A DNA stretch of 64,000 nt from Hyphomicrobiales bacterium (GCA_900472295.1 UCIA01000003.1:13220-77219), one strand, 5' to 3'; shown: positions 20,284 to 32,371, counted from the first letter of the stretch. Numbers and translations: made by a program. The notes: generated from the letters alone by a model not told the origin.

Positions 20284-21333
20284 TTACTTTTTCGGAGTGA
20301 ACGGCGCCGGGCGACGGCCGGCGCCCTGGCGTTCCAGCATCCAGCCGGGATATTCGGCCGGCAGGGCGCTGACCTCGTCCAGCCTGGCGAGATCGTCGGC
20401 GTCGAGCTTCAGCTCAGTGGCGGCAAGGTTCTGTTCGAGCTGCTCCATGCGGCTGGCGCCGATGATGACGCTCATGACGAAGGGTTTTGCCAGGACATAG
20501 CCGAGCGCTACCGTGGCGACGCTGACATCGTGCTTCTTCGCGATGTCGCGCATGACGGCGACAGCGGCCCCGGCGCGGTCCTCGTTGACCGGCGGGAAGT
20601 TGAAGGCGGCACGCCGGCCTTCGCCATTGCCGGGCGCGCCGGGGCCGTATTTGCCCGATAGCAGGCCGCCGGCCATCGGCGACCATACCATCAGGCCGAG
20701 CTTTTCCTCGTTGATGAGCGGCACGATCTCGCGTTCGAGGTCGCGGCCGGCGATCGAATAGTAGGACTGGATGGTCTCGAAGCGCGAAAAACCCTTGCGC
20801 TCGGCAATGCCCAGCGCCTTGGCGATGCGCCAGGCCTGCCAGTTGGAGACGCCGACATAGCGCACCTTGCCGCTGGCGACGAGGTCGTCGAGCGCCCGCA
20901 GCGTCTCGTCGATCGGCGTCACCGCATCGGTGCCGTGCAACTGGTAGAGATCGATATGATCGAGCTGCAGCCGCTCAAGGCTGCCTTCGACCGAATCCAT
21001 GATGTGGCCGCGCGAGGAGCCGCGCTTGTTCGGACCCTGGCCCATGGTGCCATGCACCTTGGTGGCGATGATGACGTCGGAGCGTTTGACGCCGAGATCC
21101 CTGAGCGACTGGCCGAGCAGGCGCTCGGAGTCACCGAAGGAATAGACATCGGCGGTGTCGAAGAAATTGACGCCGGCGGCGATGGAGCGGGCAACGATGT
21201 CGTTGACGCCCTTCTGGTCAAGGCTGGCGATCAGGCCCCATTGGGCATTCTCGCCGGCGGCGCCGAAGGTCATGGTGCCGAGGCACAGTTCGGAGACGAA
21301 CATCCCCGTATTCCCGAGTTGATTGTAGCGCAT
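20284..21333 (-). CDS. Aldo/keto reductase
   Basis: A 349-residue NADPH-dependent aldo/keto reductase with tetrad residues D59 (FDTADVY), Y64, K92 (IATKVHG) and H133 (LYQLHGTD) and the C-terminal SVIIGASR. The insert MGQGPNKRGSSRGH is typical of the YghZ/Kv-beta-like group. Substrate unknown. The ATG at 21333 has TGGAGC upstream; the frame remains open to 21408 without a better start. It is distinct from the other aldo/keto reductase at 15528 and appears to be transcribed alone. Confidence 0.92.
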   Translation of the reverse strand: MRYNQLGNTGMFVSELCLGTMTFGAAGENAQWGLIASLDQKGVNDIVARSIAAGVNFFDTADVYSFGDSERLLGQSLRDLGVKRSDVIIATKVHGTMGQGPNKRGSSRGHIMDSVEGSLERLQLDHIDLYQLHGTDAVTPIDETLRALDDLVASGKVRYVGVSNWQAWRIAKALGIAERKGFSRFETIQSYYSIAGRDLEREIVPLINEEKLGLMVWSPMAGGLLSGKYGPGAPGNGEGRRAAFNFPPVNEDRAGAAVAVMRDIAKKHDVSVATVALGYVLAKPFVMSVIIGASRMEQLEQNLAATELKLDADDLARLDEVSALPAEYPGWMLERQGAGRRPAPFTPKK

Positions 21334-21456
21334 GGTGGCGGCTCCAGAAGATGTGTGATGACACCAAGCAAATAGGAACGGTACGTTTCGTTTCCAGTGG
21401 TGGCGCAATGAACCTGTCGAAGCTGGCCCATCATCTGCTGCCGAACTGGCGATCGA

Positions 21457-21711
21457 TCAGAAATCGACATCCCGGATCATCGTCTCGGGACGGCGATTGA
21501 CCTCCTCGACGAAGTCGTCATCCCATTCGGGGCCGGAAAGGAGATATTCCGCAAGCGAAGGTTTTGTGCCGACGAGCGTATCGTAGGCTTCGACAGCCAG
21601 TACGACCGCAGCGGGCTTTCCGCTCAAGGTAATGGTCTGCGGGCCCTTCTCGCGCGCCTGCTGAATAAGCTCCGAGAGGTTGTTTCTGGCGGTCTGAAGA
21701 TTCCAGTTCAT
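21457..21711 (-). CDS. Orphan Phd/YefM-family antitoxin
   Basis: The 84-residue protein opens with MNWNLQTARNNLSELIQQA and has the TITLSGKPAAVVLAVEAY core of Phd/YefM antitoxins. The C-terminal toxin-binding tail ends RDVDF, close to RDVEF of the VapB-like antitoxin at 32897. No toxin gene follows: only 123 bp remain before the next gene and the frame there shows no PIN or RelE motif. It is therefore an orphan or the remains of a toxin-antitoxin pair. The ATG at 21711 was chosen by family fit; the ribosome site is weak. Confidence 0.8.
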   Translation of the reverse strand: MNWNLQTARNNLSELIQQAREKGPQTITLSGKPAAVVLAVEAYDTLVGTKPSLAEYLLSGPEWDDDFVEEVNRRPETMIRDVDF

Positions 21712-21779
21712 GAAGACTGCTTCGCTAGATAGCCTGCTATCCATACCAGACACTTCCGAAGGATGGCAGCGCCTGGCTG

Positions 21780-22442
21780 CTACCGGCTCCCAAAAATCGC
21801 CGAGCCCACCCGAACGCTGGTGGCGCCGAAGGCGATCGCCGTTTCATAATCGCCGGACATGCCCATCGACAGTTTGGCGACTCCGGCTTCGCGGGCCAGC
21901 TTTTCCAGCAAAGCGAAATGCGGGCCGGGGTTCTCGTCCGCCGGCGGGATGCACATCAGGCCTTCGATGGCCAGTCCATGAACATCGCGACAGCGGGCGA
22001 CGAAGGCGACGGCGTCGCGCGGCTCGATGCCTGCCTTTTGCGGTTCCGAGCCGGTGTTGACCTGGACGTAGAGCTTTGGCGCGCGGCCCTGGCGCACGAT
22101 CTCCTTGGCGAGTTCGGCGGCGATCTTTTCGCGGTCGACGGTCTCGATGACGTCGGCGAGCGCAACGGCTTCTTTCGCCTTGTTCGATTGCAGCGGCCCG
22201 ATGAGATGCAGTCGGATGTCAGGGAATTCGGCTTTCAGCTCCGGCCATTTGCCTTGCGCTTCCTGCACGCGGTTTTCGCCGAAGACGCGCTGGCCGGCCT
22301 CGATGACCGGGCGGATGGCGTCGGCCTCAAAAGTCTTCGACACCGCAACCAGCGTCACGGAACCGGCGTCGCGGCCGGCTTCGCGCTCGGCAGCGGCGAT
22401 CCTCGTCTTCACGGCGAAAAACTGTTCGACGACGCTGGCCAT
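21780..22442 (-). CDS. YggS-family pyridoxal-phosphate homeostasis protein
   Basis: The 220-residue protein binds PLP through K36 in VAVSKTF and belongs to the YggS/PROSC/YBL036C family, which keeps free PLP balanced and affects amino acid metabolism. [20 protein letters not shown] and [16 protein letters not shown] are conserved blocks. The ATG at 22442 follows AGGATA. It is divergent from leuS with a 148-bp spacer. No enzymatic activity is known for the family. Confidence 0.93.
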   Translation of the reverse strand: MASVVEQFFAVKTRIAAAEREAGRDAGSVTLVAVSKTFEADAIRPVIEAGQRVFGENRVQEAQGKWPELKAEFPDIRLHLIGPLQSNKAKEAVALADVIETVDREKIAAELAKEIVRQGRAPKLYVQVNTGSEPQKAGIEPRDAVAFVARCRDVHGLAIEGLMCIPPADENPGPHFALLEKLAREAGVAKLSMGMSGDYETAIAFGATSVRVGSAIFGSR

Positions 22443-22590
22443 GCCTATATCCTGCCTGTCTTTAATCGCCCTCGCCGGTTCGTCGCAGTTGACGGGTCCG
22501 GCAATCCATGGTGAACACCGCGACGACATTTACCTTGGCCACCGGGCCTTGTCCGGCGGTCTGCGCCTGCTTTTAAGTGAAAATCATCCG

Positions 22591-25218
22591 ATGGCAACCG
22601 AACGATACAATCCGCGCGCGTCAGAGCCCAAATGGCAGAAGGCCTGGGCCGAGAAGAAGCTGTTCGAAGCGCATAACAACGACCCGAAGCCGAAATACTA
22701 CGTGCTGGAGATGTTCCCTTATCCCTCGGGGAAGATCCATATCGGCCATACCCGCAACTATACGATGGGCGACGTGGTGGCGCGCTACAAGCGGGCCAAG
22801 GGTTTCAACGTGCTGCACCCGATGGGCTGGGACGCCTTCGGCATGCCGGCCGAAAATGCGGCGATGCAGAACAAGGTCCATCCCAAGGAATGGACCTACG
22901 CCAATATCGCGGCCATGCGCGAGCAGCTCAAGATGATGGGCCTGTCGCTGGACTGGTCGCGCGAGTTCGCCACCTGCGACGTCGATTATTACCACCGCCA
23001 GCAGATGCTGTTCCTCGATTTCGTCGAGAAGGGGCTGGTGACGCGCAAATCCTCCAAGGTCAACTGGGACCCGGAGGACATGACGGTGCTCGCCAACGAG
23101 CAGGTCATCGACGGCCGCGGCTGGCGCTCGGGCGCGCTGGTCGAGCAGCGCGAGCTGACGCAGTGGTTCTTCAAGATCACCGATTTTGCGCAGGACCTGC
23201 TGGACTCGCTGGACGGGCTCGGCGAATGGCCGGAAAAGGTCAAGCTGATGCAGCAGAACTGGATCGGCCGCTCGGAAGGGCTGCTGATCCGCTGGCCGCT
23301 GGCAGCGCCGGTTGGCGACACGCACGAGCTGGAAGTCTACACGACCAGGCCCGACACCATCTTCGGTGCCTCCTTCATGGCTGTTGCCGCCGACCATCCA
23401 CTGGCCAAAAAGGCCGCCGAGAACAATGTCGAGCTGGCCAAGTTCATCGACGAAATCAGGCACATGGGCACTTCGGTGGCCGCGCTTGAGACAGCCGAGA
23501 AGAAGGGCTTCGACACCGGTGTTCGCGTCGTCCATCCGTTCGACGGCTCATGGACGCTGCCGGTCTACGTCGCCAATTTCGTGCTGATGGAATACGGCAC
23601 GGGCGCCATCTTCGGCTGCCCGTCGGGCGACCAGCGCGACCTCGACTTCGCCAACAAATACGGCCTGCCGGTCATTCCGGTGGTGATGCCGGAAGATGGC
23701 GACGCCAAGACCTTCCAGGTCACGGAAGAGGCCTATGTCGATGACGGCGTGATGATCAATTCGCGCTTCCTCGACGGCATGAAGCCGGAGCAGGCATTCG
23801 ACGAAGTCGCAAAACTCTTGGAGCAGAAAAGCATTGGCGGCCGGCCGATGGCCGAGCGCAAGGTGAATTTCCGCCTGCGCGACTGGGGCATTTCGCGCCA
23901 GCGCTACTGGGGCTGCCCGATCCCGATGATCCATTGCGAGGATTGCGGCGTGGTGCCGGTGCCGAAGGCCGACCTGCCGGTCAAGCTGCCCGACGACATC
24001 GAGTTCGACCGTCCCGGCAATCCGCTCGACCGTCATCCGACCTGGCGGCATGTGAAATGCCCGCAATGCGGCAGGGATGCGCGGCGCGAGACCGATACGA
24101 TGGACACGTTCGTCGATTCGTCCTGGTATTTCGCGCGCTTCACCGCGCCCTGGGCCAACGAGCCGACCGAGCCCAAGGCTGCCGATGACTGGCTGGCGGT
24201 CGACCAGTATATTGGCGGCATCGAGCACGCGATCCTTCACCTGCTCTATTCGCGCTTCTTCACCCGCGCCATGCGCGAGACCGGGCATCTGGACCTGGCC
24301 GAGCCGTTCAAAGGTCTGTTCACGCAAGGCATGGTGGTGCACGAGACCTACCGCGTCGGCGGCGCCTCGACCAATGGACGCTGGCTGTCGCCGGCTGAGG
24401 TCAAGTTCGAGGATGTCGGCGGCAAGCGCTGCGCCATCGAGATCGCCACCGGCGAAGAGGCGGCAATAGGCTCGCTCGAAAAGATGTCGAAGTCGAAGAA
24501 GAACACGGTGAGCCCGGAAGACATCACCGACGGCTACGGCGCCGATACCGCGCGCTGGTTCATGCTGTCGGATTCGCCGCCCGAGCGCGACGTCGAATGG
24601 ACCGACGATGGCGCCGCCGGCGCGCACCGCTTCATCCAGCGCGTCTGGCGACTGGTGTCGATCGCCGCCGAGACGCTCGATGGCGTCAAGCCGCAAGCGG
24701 CGAAGGATGGCGAGGCGGGCGCCGTTTCCAAGGCCGCGCACAAGATCCTGAAGGCGATCGGCGAGGATATCGAGAAGCTCGGCTTCAACCGCGCCATCGC
24801 CCGTATCTACGAACTGGCCAACGCGCTGACCACGCCGCTCAACGACGTTGCCGAGGGCAAAGCCGATGCGGCGCTGAAAGGCGCCTGCCGTGAGGCGGTG
24901 GAGATCCTGGTGCATGTGGTCGCGCCGGTCATGCCGCATCTGGCGGAAGAGTGCTGGCACACGCTGGGCGGCACAGAACTGGTCGCCGAGAGGCCGTGGC
25001 CGGTCTACGATCCGGCGCTGGTCGTCGACAACGAGATCGTGCTACCGGTCCAGGTCAACGGCAAGAAGCGCGGCGATTTGACAATTGCCCGCGACGCGGA
25101 CCAAGGTGCGGTCGAAAAAGCGGTTCTGGCTCTCGACTTCGTGCAGAAAGCGCTGGAAGGTAAGGCGCCCCGCAAGGTGATCATCGTGCCGCAGAGGATC
25201 GTCAATGTCGTTGCCTGA
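22591..25218 (+). CDS. leuS: Leucyl-tRNA synthetase
   Basis: LeuS charges tRNA-Leu and edits mischarged tRNA. The 875-residue protein has the class I signatures HIGH (50-53, in [10 protein letters not shown]) and KMSKS (631-635), with an editing domain between about 225 and 430 and a zinc-like CEDCG near 450. The C-terminal domain ends in the short ProfAR-like fold. The ATG at 22591 is the family-consistent start; the frame extends 160 codons upstream over the antisense of yggS, which is not coding. The 3' end overlaps lptE by 14 bp. Confidence 0.98.
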   Translation: MATERYNPRASEPKWQKAWAEKKLFEAHNNDPKPKYYVLEMFPYPSGKIHIGHTRNYTMGDVVARYKRAKGFNVLHPMGWDAFGMPAENAAMQNKVHPKEWTYANIAAMREQLKMMGLSLDWSREFATCDVDYYHRQQMLFLDFVEKGLVTRKSSKVNWDPEDMTVLANEQVIDGRGWRSGALVEQRELTQWFFKITDFAQDLLDSLDGLGEWPEKVKLMQQNWIGRSEGLLIRWPLAAPVGDTHELEVYTTRPDTIFGASFMAVAADHPLAKKAAENNVELAKFIDEIRHMGTSVAALETAEKKGFDTGVRVVHPFDGSWTLPVYVANFVLMEYGTGAIFGCPSGDQRDLDFANKYGLPVIPVVMPEDGDAKTFQVTEEAYVDDGVMINSRFLDGMKPEQAFDEVAKLLEQKSIGGRPMAERKVNFRLRDWGISRQRYWGCPIPMIHCEDCGVVPVPKADLPVKLPDDIEFDRPGNPLDRHPTWRHVKCPQCGRDARRETDTMDTFVDSSWYFARFTAPWANEPTEPKAADDWLAVDQYIGGIEHAILHLLYSRFFTRAMRETGHLDLAEPFKGLFTQGMVVHETYRVGGASTNGRWLSPAEVKFEDVGGKRCAIEIATGEEAAIGSLEKMSKSKKNTVSPEDITDGYGADTARWFMLSDSPPERDVEWTDDGAAGAHRFIQRVWRLVSIAAETLDGVKPQAAKDGEAGAVSKAAHKILKAIGEDIEKLGFNRAIARIYELANALTTPLNDVAEGKADAALKGACREAVEILVHVVAPVMPHLAEECWHTLGGTELVAERPWPVYDPALVVDNEIVLPVQVNGKKRGDLTIARDADQGAVEKAVLALDFVQKALEGKAPRKVIIVPQRIVNVVA

Positions 25219-25783
25219 TTTCGGAAAGACGACGCATGTGCTGCGCCGCGCCGCACTCTGCGGACTGGTCGCCTCGATGGCGCTGGTTTCAGCCTGCACC
25301 GTGCGTCCGCTCTATTCCAGCGCGCCGCTGACATCAGGCTCGACGGTCAGCGCATCGGCGGAACTCGCCTCGATCGCGGTCAAGCCGGTCAAGACACGAT
25401 ATGCCCAGCAGGTCCGCAACAATCTGATCTTTGCCTTTGGCCAAGGTGCCGGCGAGACGACGGCGCCGGTCTATATGCTCGATCTCGGTGTCAGCGAACT
25501 GGTCGAATCGGCCGCCGTGGTGCAGATTCAGACCGACGAGGACGAGCCGACGGCAGGTACTGTGACGCTGACGGCGAATTATGTGCTGACCGATGCCAAG
25601 ACCGGTGTGGTCATCGCCACCGGCAAGCGCTCGATCCCGTCATCCTTCGACAAGCCGACCCAGGAGTTCGCCTCCTACCGGGCGCAGATCGACGCCGAGA
25701 ACCGCGCAGCTAGGGAGCTCGCGGAAATGCTCAGCCTGTCCGTCGCCCAGGATCTGGTAAAACACGGCAAAAAGGCTGGCTAG
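25205..25783 (+). CDS. lptE: LPS-assembly lipoprotein LptE
   Basis: LptE is the outer-membrane lipoprotein that plugs the LptD translocon during lipopolysaccharide export. The 192-residue protein has a lipoprotein signal with lipobox VSAC (C31). RPLYS after the lipobox and the alternating beta region up to [12 protein letters not shown] are typical of rhizobial LptE. The ATG at 25205 lies inside the leuS end, so the pair is translationally coupled. In many relatives holA comes next; here a 357-bp gap and ftsK follow. Confidence 0.88.
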   Translation: MSLPDFGKTTHVLRRAALCGLVASMALVSACTVRPLYSSAPLTSGSTVSASAELASIAVKPVKTRYAQQVRNNLIFAFGQGAGETTAPVYMLDLGVSELVESAAVVQIQTDEDEPTAGTVTLTANYVLTDAKTGVVIATGKRSIPSSFDKPTQEFASYRAQIDAENRAARELAEMLSLSVAQDLVKHGKKAG

Positions 25784-26140
25784 CGCCGCTTTCGGTTCAC
25801 GGGAAACGCCATATCGGTCCTAACGCGCGTCGCGCCGAAACGGATTCATGCGACGCGCTTCAAGTCTTTTTATGACGCATATCGTTCTCTCGAACCGGAA
25901 CCACTTTTGAGCGACATGCATTAGTGCCCGGCCCGCTTCGCAGTGCCGAGGGTTCTTCCTTTTGACCCGACGTATGTGGATGAGAGGATGATCGTGGGAT
26001 GACGATCGTCGGCTCGAATCCGGCCCGCGCACCGTCGCTGTGAAAGATACATTTCGGCCGCTCCAAAAGCGCTGACGGGAAGCAACTGTTAACCACTCGC
26101 TCCCTATTGCTCAGAAGACATTTCAGAGCGAGTCTTGAGT
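25784..26140. other. Intergenic region with a tRNA-like 3' fragment
   Basis: No protein gene is credible in this 357-bp gap between lptE and ftsK. A hairpin GATCGT-gggatg-ACGATC (25990-26007) is followed at once by GTCGG-CTCGAAT-CCGGC (26008-26024), which looks like a class II variable arm and a T-arm with a TTCRANY-like loop. No matching 5' half, anticodon arm or CCA was found. It may be a decayed tRNA fragment or chance. The ftsK promoter must also be here. Confidence 0.3.
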
Positions 26141-28627
26141 ATGGAATCCAAGCGTTTTCCTCGGGTCAATTCATTGAAGCCAGCTTCGCCCGATGACCCC
26201 GAGGGGAAGCGTTCAAACGGCATCAGCGGCAAGGTGGATGGCCGGCAGGCCGGCCCGACCAGGGCCGGCAATCTTCCGCCACCCGTTGATCTCGGCGGCA
26301 ATGACAGCCCTGCCTGGCAGGATTACTTCTTCCTGTCGCCCAATGTGCGGTTCACGCGCACGCCGGACTATGAAGCCAGCACACGCCCGCGCGAGCAGGG
26401 TGATGCCGGGCAAAACGAGCAACCGGCGCAGCCCGCGCCGACGAGCGATCGCAATCCTGCCCTGAACGCCGCTCCGCCACCCGCCGGCAGCGCGCCCCAT
26501 GCCCATGGCAACGCAAGGCAGCCTGCCTCGCCCGGTCATCCCGATGACAAGGCAAGGGCGGGGACGGCCGCCGCGGCACGCACACCGGCAGCGCCTGCCC
26601 AGGGAACGGCGGCATCGGTCCGCTCGCCAAGCCGCGGGAATGCGCGCTGGCCCTATCTGTCGGATCACGTCTTCTTCGAACTCATGGCGCCCTACATGAT
26701 CGAGAGCCCGCTGCCGGCTCCGCAGGCGGTTCCGCGTCCGGCCGCACCCGTTGCCGGCTCACGGGCCGACATCCGTGCCGTGACGGCGGCCGATCCCACC
26801 GCGTCGTTTCGTGTCATCGACTGCCTTCCGGGCCTGCAGGCTCCGTCTGCTGCGCCGGAGGTCCGTCCGGCCAATTCGAACCAGGCCGTGGCTCAGCCCG
26901 CGGCGAGCAGCACGCCGCAGCGCGCCCGGGCGGCGGTCGCGGTTGCCACCGCTGCGGGCAACGCCGCTCCGGCGCGGGTTGCGCAAGGCGCGGAAGAGAC
27001 CGTACAGGCTCCGGTCATGCGCGTGTCGGCGCCGCTGCCCATGGCGGGCAAGATCGTGCCCGCCGCGACCGATGGGGCATACGAGCTCCCCTCGGAAGAG
27101 CTGCTGCAGCAGCCGCCGGAAGGGCAAGGCTTCTACATGTCGCAGGAGCGGCTCGAGCAGAATGCCGACCTGCTGGAAAGTGTGCTCGAGGATTTCGGCG
27201 TGCGCGGCGAAATCATCCATGTTCGTCCAGGTCCGGTCGTCACCCTCTATGAATTCGAGCCGGCGCCGGGTGTCAAATCGTCCCGCGTCATCGGGCTTGC
27301 CGACGATATAGCACGTTCCATGTCTGCGGTTTCGGCACGCGTCGCCGTCGTGCCCGGCCGCAACGTTATCGGCATCGAGCTTCCGAACGAGACTCGCGAG
27401 ACCGTCTATTTCCGCGAGCTGATCGAATCGCAGGGTTTTCGCAAGACCAGTTGCAAGCTGGCGCTTTGCCTCGGCAAGACGATCGGCGGCGAACCCGTCA
27501 TCGCCGAACTGGCGAAAATGCCGCATCTGCTGGTCGCCGGCACCACCGGCTCCGGCAAGTCGGTTGCCATCAACACGATGATCCTGTCGCTGCTCTACCG
27601 GCTGAAGCCACAGGAATGCCGGCTGATCATGGTCGATCCCAAGATGCTCGAGCTCTCCGTCTATGACGGCATCCCGCATCTTCTGACCCCCGTCGTCACC
27701 GATCCCAAGAAGGCGGTCACCGCGCTCAAATGGGCGGTGCGCGAGATGGAGGACCGCTACCGCAAGATGGCGCGGCTCGGCGTGCGCAACATCGACGGCT
27801 ACAATGAGCGCGCCGCCCAAGCCCGCGACAAGGGCGAGACGGTCGTCATGACGGTGCAGGCCGGCTTCGAAAAAGGCACCGGCGCGCCGCTGTTCGAGCA
27901 GCAGGAAATCGACCTGGCGCCAATGCCCTACATCGTCGTCATCGTCGATGAGATGGCCGACCTGATGATGGTCGCCGGCAAGGAGATCGAAGGCGCCATC
28001 CAGCGCCTGGCGCAGATGGCCCGTGCCGCCGGCATCCATCTGATCATGGCCACGCAACGCCCCTCCGTCGATGTCATCACCGGCACGATCAAGGCCAACT
28101 TCCCGACCCGCATCTCCTTCCAGGTCACGTCCAAGATCGACAGCCGCACCATCCTGGGCGAGCAGGGCGCCGAACAGCTGCTCGGTCAGGGCGACATGCT
28201 GCACATGATGGGCGGCGGGCGTATTTCGCGTGTTCACGGCCCCTTTGTCTCCGACGCGGAGGTCGAACATGTCGTGGCGCATCTGAAGGCGCAGGGCCGC
28301 CCCGAATATCTGGAAACCGTGACGGCGGACGAGGATGAGGAAGAAATCGAAGACGACCAGGGCGCGGTCTTCGACAAGGGATCCATCGCGGCCGAGGACG
28401 GCGATTCCAGTTATGACGAAGCGGTCAAGGTGGTGGTGCGCGACAAGAAGTGCTCGACATCATACATCCAGCGCCGCCTTGGCATCGGCTACAACCGCGC
28501 CGCTTCCCTGGTCGAGCGTATGGAAAAGGAAGGCCTGGTCGGCGCCCCCAACCATGTCGGCAAGCGCGAGATCATCATGGGGCGGCGCCCGCCGGCGGCC
28601 GCGCCTGACGATAAGGGGACGGACTGA
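26141..28627 (+). CDS. ftsK: DNA translocase FtsK, soluble (no transmembrane) type
   Basis: The 828-residue protein has a long Ala/Pro-rich, probably disordered N-terminal half (about 1-310) without transmembrane segments. A complete FtsK motor follows: alpha domain ([15 protein letters not shown]), RecA-like beta domain with Walker A GTTGSGKS (about 467-474) and Walker [10 protein letters not shown], and a DNA-orienting gamma winged helix (about 755-815, [16 protein letters not shown]). Sinorhizobium has a second FtsK lacking the membrane domain, and this protein fits that type; a membrane-anchored FtsK should exist elsewhere. The ATG at 26141 has GAGCGAG upstream; a TTG two codons earlier is an alternative. 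Confidence 0.9.
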   Translation: MESKRFPRVNSLKPASPDDPEGKRSNGISGKVDGRQAGPTRAGNLPPPVDLGGNDSPAWQDYFFLSPNVRFTRTPDYEASTRPREQGDAGQNEQPAQPAPTSDRNPALNAAPPPAGSAPHAHGNARQPASPGHPDDKARAGTAAAARTPAAPAQGTAASVRSPSRGNARWPYLSDHVFFELMAPYMIESPLPAPQAVPRPAAPVAGSRADIRAVTAADPTASFRVIDCLPGLQAPSAAPEVRPANSNQAVAQPAASSTPQRARAAVAVATAAGNAAPARVAQGAEETVQAPVMRVSAPLPMAGKIVPAATDGAYELPSEELLQQPPEGQGFYMSQERLEQNADLLESVLEDFGVRGEIIHVRPGPVVTLYEFEPAPGVKSSRVIGLADDIARSMSAVSARVAVVPGRNVIGIELPNETRETVYFRELIESQGFRKTSCKLALCLGKTIGGEPVIAELAKMPHLLVAGTTGSGKSVAINTMILSLLYRLKPQECRLIMVDPKMLELSVYDGIPHLLTPVVTDPKKAVTALKWAVREMEDRYRKMARLGVRNIDGYNERAAQARDKGETVVMTVQAGFEKGTGAPLFEQQEIDLAPMPYIVVIVDEMADLMMVAGKEIEGAIQRLAQMARAAGIHLIMATQRPSVDVITGTIKANFPTRISFQVTSKIDSRTILGEQGAEQLLGQGDMLHMMGGGRISRVHGPFVSDAEVEHVVAHLKAQGRPEYLETVTADEDEEEIEDDQGAVFDKGSIAAEDGDSSYDEAVKVVVRDKKCSTSYIQRRLGIGYNRAASLVERMEKEGLVGAPNHVGKREIIMGRRPPAAAPDDKGTD

Positions 28628-28657
28628 TCGGCGACGGGATTTCTTCTGAAGCGCAAT

Positions 28658-28684
28658 AAAAAAAGGCCGGTTGCCCGGCCTTTT
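28658..28684. terminator. Bidirectional Rho-independent terminator
   Basis: AAAAGGCCGG (28661-28670), loop TTGC and CCGGCCTTTT (28675-28684) form a perfect ten-pair stem. The run of seven A residues at 28658-28664 gives a U-rich tail on the minus strand, and TTTT at 28681-28684 serves the plus strand. It separates the convergent ftsK and fsa genes. Confidence 0.85.
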
Positions 28685-28705
28685 CCGTGGAAAGCGATGT
28701 TGGCT

Positions 28706-29362
<657 letters not shown>

Positions 29363-29454
29363 GGGGGGTCTCCTGAAAGATTTCCATGTGCATGCCAATG
29401 CACATTCGGGGTTGCCCTTTGATCTAGACCAAAGTCGGGGCAAGGTCACGCCCG

Positions 29455-31638
29455 ATGATCGAAGATTCGCCCTTTGTCGCAGCCGCGCCGGTGCTGGTGC
29501 CGATGCCCGCCGAACGACCCTACACCTACGCCGTGCCCGCCGGCATGCGTGTGGTGCCGGGCTCGATCGTGCGCGTGCCGCTGGGCCCACGCCAGGTTGC
29601 CGGTATCGTCTGGGATGGTGCGGTCGAAAACATCGACGCCAAAAAGCTGCGGCCGATCGAACAGGTCTTCGACTGTCCGCCGATCGATCGCGGCATGCGC
29701 CGTTTCGTCGACTGGATCGCGCAATACACGCTGTCGCCGCCCGGCATGGTGGCGCGCATGCTGTTGCGCGCGCCGGAGGCTTTCGATCCCGAACCGTGGA
29801 TCGAAGGCCTGTTGCGGACCTCTCTCATGCCCGATCGGATGACGGATGCGAGGACGCGTGTGCTGGAGACGGCGGAAGGCGGGCTTGCCTGGACGCGATC
29901 CGGCCTGGCGCATGCCGCCGGCGTGTCGACGACGGTGATCGAGGGGCTCAAGGCGCAAGGTGTGTTCGAAACGGTGATGATCCCGCCGCGGCCGGTGGTC
30001 GCCGCGCCCGATCCTTCCTATGCCACGCCGGAGCTGATGACCGATCAGGCCGATGCGGCTGCCATGCTGCGCGCCAATGTCGCGGCCGCTGCTTTCAACG
30101 TCACGCTGCTCGACGGTGTCACCGGATCGGGCAAGACCGAGGTTTATTTCGAAGCGGTGGCGGCGGCTCTCGACCAGGGCAAACAGGTGCTGATCCTGTT
30201 GCCGGAAATCGCGCTGACGCATGCCTTCCTCGAACGCTTCCAGCAGCGCTTCGGCGCCAAGCCGGCGGAATGGCATTCCGACCTGCCGCCCCGGATGCGC
30301 GAAAAGGTCTGGCGGCAGGTGGCCGAAGGTGGCGTGCGCGTCGTTGCCGGAGCGCGCTCCGCGCTGTTCCTGCCGTTCAAGGAGCTCGGCCTGATCGTCG
30401 TCGACGAGGAACACGACCCTGCCTACAAGCAGGAAGACCGCGTCTTCTACAATGCGCGCGACATGGCGGTGGTGCGCGGCCATATCAGCGGCTTTCCGGT
30501 GGTGCTGGCGTCAGCGACGCCGTCGGTCGAAAGCCGGGTCAATGCACAACAGGGCCGTTATGCGAGGGCGGTGCTTTCGGCGCGTTTCGCCGAGGCCGCC
30601 CTGCCCGATTTGAAGACAATCGACATGCGCCGCGCGCCACCGGCCCGGGGCGGCTTCCTGTCGCCGCTGCTGATCGACCAGATGCAGCGCACGCTGGAGA
30701 AAAAGGAGCAGTCGCTGCTGTTCCTCAATCGGCGCGGCTATGCGCCGCTGACCCTGTGCCGGGTCTGCGGCCACCGCTTCGGCTGCCCGGTCTGCTCGGC
30801 CTGGCTGGTTGAGCACCGCTTTCGCGGTCAGCTCGTCTGCCATCATTGCGGGCACAATGAGAAGCGGCCGGAGGCTTGCCCAGAATGCGGCACGCTTGAC
30901 CATCTCGTCGCCTGCGGGCCAGGCGTCGAGCGCATCGCCGAAGAGGTCGTCTCGCATTTCCCCGACGCGCGCACCATCGTCCTGTCATCCGACCTGATGG
31001 GCGGGGTGCGGCGACTGCGGCTGGAACTCGAAGCCATCGCCAATGGCGAGGCCGACATCGTCATAGGCACGCAGCTGGTCGCCAAGGGCCACAATTTTCC
31101 CAATATGACGCTGGTCGGCGTCGTCGATGCCGATCTGGGTCTCGCCAATGGCGATCCGCGCGCCGCCGAGCGCACTTTTCAGCTGCTCAGCCAGGTGACC
31201 GGACGCGCCGGCCGCACCGGCAAGAAGAGTCTTGGCCTGCTGCAGACTTTCCAGCCGGACCACCCGGTGATGCGGGCGATCGTGTCGGGCGATGCCGAGG
31301 CATTTTACGAGCGTGAGATCACTGAGCGCGAACGAGCGGCCTTGCCGCCCTTCGGCCGGCTCGCCGGCGTCATTGTCAGTGCGGTGACGCGGGCGGAGGC
31401 CGAAGGCCACGCGCGCGGCCTGCGCCGAGCCGCGCCCCAGGCCGGCGACCTGTTCGTGCTCGGCCCGGCCGAAGCGCCGCTGTCGCTGCTCGGCGGCCGC
31501 CATCGCTTTCGCCTGCTGATCCAGGGCGAGCGCCGCGCCGACATGCAGACCTTCATCCGCACCATGCTCGCCGAAGGGCCGAAGCCGCGGGGTTCGGTCA
31601 GGGTGCAGGTCGATATCGACCCGCAGAGCTTTTTGTAG
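29455..31638 (+). CDS. priA: Primosomal protein N' (replication restart helicase PriA)
   Basis: PriA recognises collapsed replication forks and reloads the replisome. The 727-residue protein has an N-terminal 3'-DNA-binding domain, a helicase core with Walker A GVTGSGKT (about 222) and DEEH (VVDEEHD, about 320), and a zinc module with CRVCGH, CPVC, CHHCGH and CPECG between about 435 and 485. The ATG at 29455 has GGGGCAAGG upstream. The last ~60 bp are duplicated at 32372-32434 on the far side of a methyltransferase gene, with only synonymous differences. Confidence 0.96.
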   Translation: MIEDSPFVAAAPVLVPMPAERPYTYAVPAGMRVVPGSIVRVPLGPRQVAGIVWDGAVENIDAKKLRPIEQVFDCPPIDRGMRRFVDWIAQYTLSPPGMVARMLLRAPEAFDPEPWIEGLLRTSLMPDRMTDARTRVLETAEGGLAWTRSGLAHAAGVSTTVIEGLKAQGVFETVMIPPRPVVAAPDPSYATPELMTDQADAAAMLRANVAAAAFNVTLLDGVTGSGKTEVYFEAVAAALDQGKQVLILLPEIALTHAFLERFQQRFGAKPAEWHSDLPPRMREKVWRQVAEGGVRVVAGARSALFLPFKELGLIVVDEEHDPAYKQEDRVFYNARDMAVVRGHISGFPVVLASATPSVESRVNAQQGRYARAVLSARFAEAALPDLKTIDMRRAPPARGGFLSPLLIDQMQRTLEKKEQSLLFLNRRGYAPLTLCRVCGHRFGCPVCSAWLVEHRFRGQLVCHHCGHNEKRPEACPECGTLDHLVACGPGVERIAEEVVSHFPDARTIVLSSDLMGGVRRLRLELEAIANGEADIVIGTQLVAKGHNFPNMTLVGVVDADLGLANGDPRAAERTFQLLSQVTGRAGRTGKKSLGLLQTFQPDHPVMRAIVSGDAEAFYEREITERERAALPPFGRLAGVIVSAVTRAEAEGHARGLRRAAPQAGDLFVLGPAEAPLSLLGGRHRFRLLIQGERRADMQTFIRTMLAEGPKPRGSVRVQVDIDPQSFL

Positions 31639-31640
31639 CG
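31578..31640 (+). repeat. priA 3'-end direct repeat, copy A
   Basis: This 63-bp segment encodes the last residues of PriA ([18 protein letters not shown], stop). It matches 32372-32434 with three differences, all at third codon positions and synonymous (CGG/CGT, CAG/CAA, TTT/TTC). The two copies are in direct orientation 794 bp apart. Confidence 0.9.
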
Positions 31641-31701
31641 GCCGCATTTCGCGGCCAAGCGGAACCGCTTGGGCCGTCTGTCGTGCGGACCGTGCTTCGG
31701 A

Positions 31702-32220
31702 TCAGGCCGTCGGCCTTGCGATGATGCCGAGCAGTGGCGGCCGCGGGCCTTGGCCTGTCACCGTCTTGTCTATCTGGTAGCCGGCCCTTGTCAGCCGTAC
31801 CGCGACCGCACGCTCGATGGTCGAAATCTGATCCGCGCCTGGCGGTTCGAAGAACAGCAACAGCCGGCCTCGAGGCACCAGCAGCGAACGGATGACCGCG
31901 AGTTCGCGTGCCGCCTCCAGCCAGAACAGATTGACGTTGATGGCAAACACCGTGTCGAAGGCGACACCCGAAGTGGCATAGTCCGCCAGCCTACCCAGCA
32001 CCACCGATGCCTTGCCTGCCGCGATTGCAGCGTGGTTCCGGTCTTTTGCCGAACCGATCGCACTCTCGGACCGGTCGAGCCCGACGATATGGCCGTCAAC
32101 GAGCCGTTCGGCCGCCAGCGCCATGGCGACCCCTCTGCCGCAACCGATCTCGAGCAGCCGCTCGCCGGGTTCGATGTCGAGATGCCCGATGGCCCAGACT
32201 ATCCTTTCAGGTGCCGCCAT
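31702..32220 (-). CDS. SAM-dependent methyltransferase, class I
   Basis: The 172-residue protein carries the class I SAM loop LLEIGCGRGVAM (about 21-32) and an acidic second strand GLDRSESAI. The core then continues through FDTVFAINVNLFW, typical of small Methyltransf_25-like enzymes. The substrate is not predictable. The ATG at 32220 follows GGAGAGG. It is encoded opposite to priA and is boxed in by the two copies of the priA 3' end, so it probably arrived with, or was moved by, the duplication event. Confidence 0.85.
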   Translation of the reverse strand: MAAPERIVWAIGHLDIEPGERLLEIGCGRGVAMALAAERLVDGHIVGLDRSESAIGSAKDRNHAAIAAGKASVVLGRLADYATSGVAFDTVFAINVNLFWLEAARELAVIRSLLVPRGRLLLFFEPPGADQISTIERAVAVRLTRAGYQIDKTVTGQGPRPPLLGIIARPTA

Positions 32221-32371
32221 CGGCCTCTCCGTTCTTTCGGCTTCGGCAGCATAGCTATTTGCGGCAGGTCTGCCAGTTGCTCGCTGGCGCTTGGCCAGCG
32301 TCAGCTATGATTGCCGTTATACGTCGCCGAAATCGCCGCCTGCGATGCGAAGAAAGGGTCGCCAGCGTCGC

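Noticed and set aside
21334..21470. Search for a toxin gene after the orphan antitoxin
   Set aside because: The frame starting at 21470 has no PIN, RelE or other toxin motif and runs into the next gene's start.
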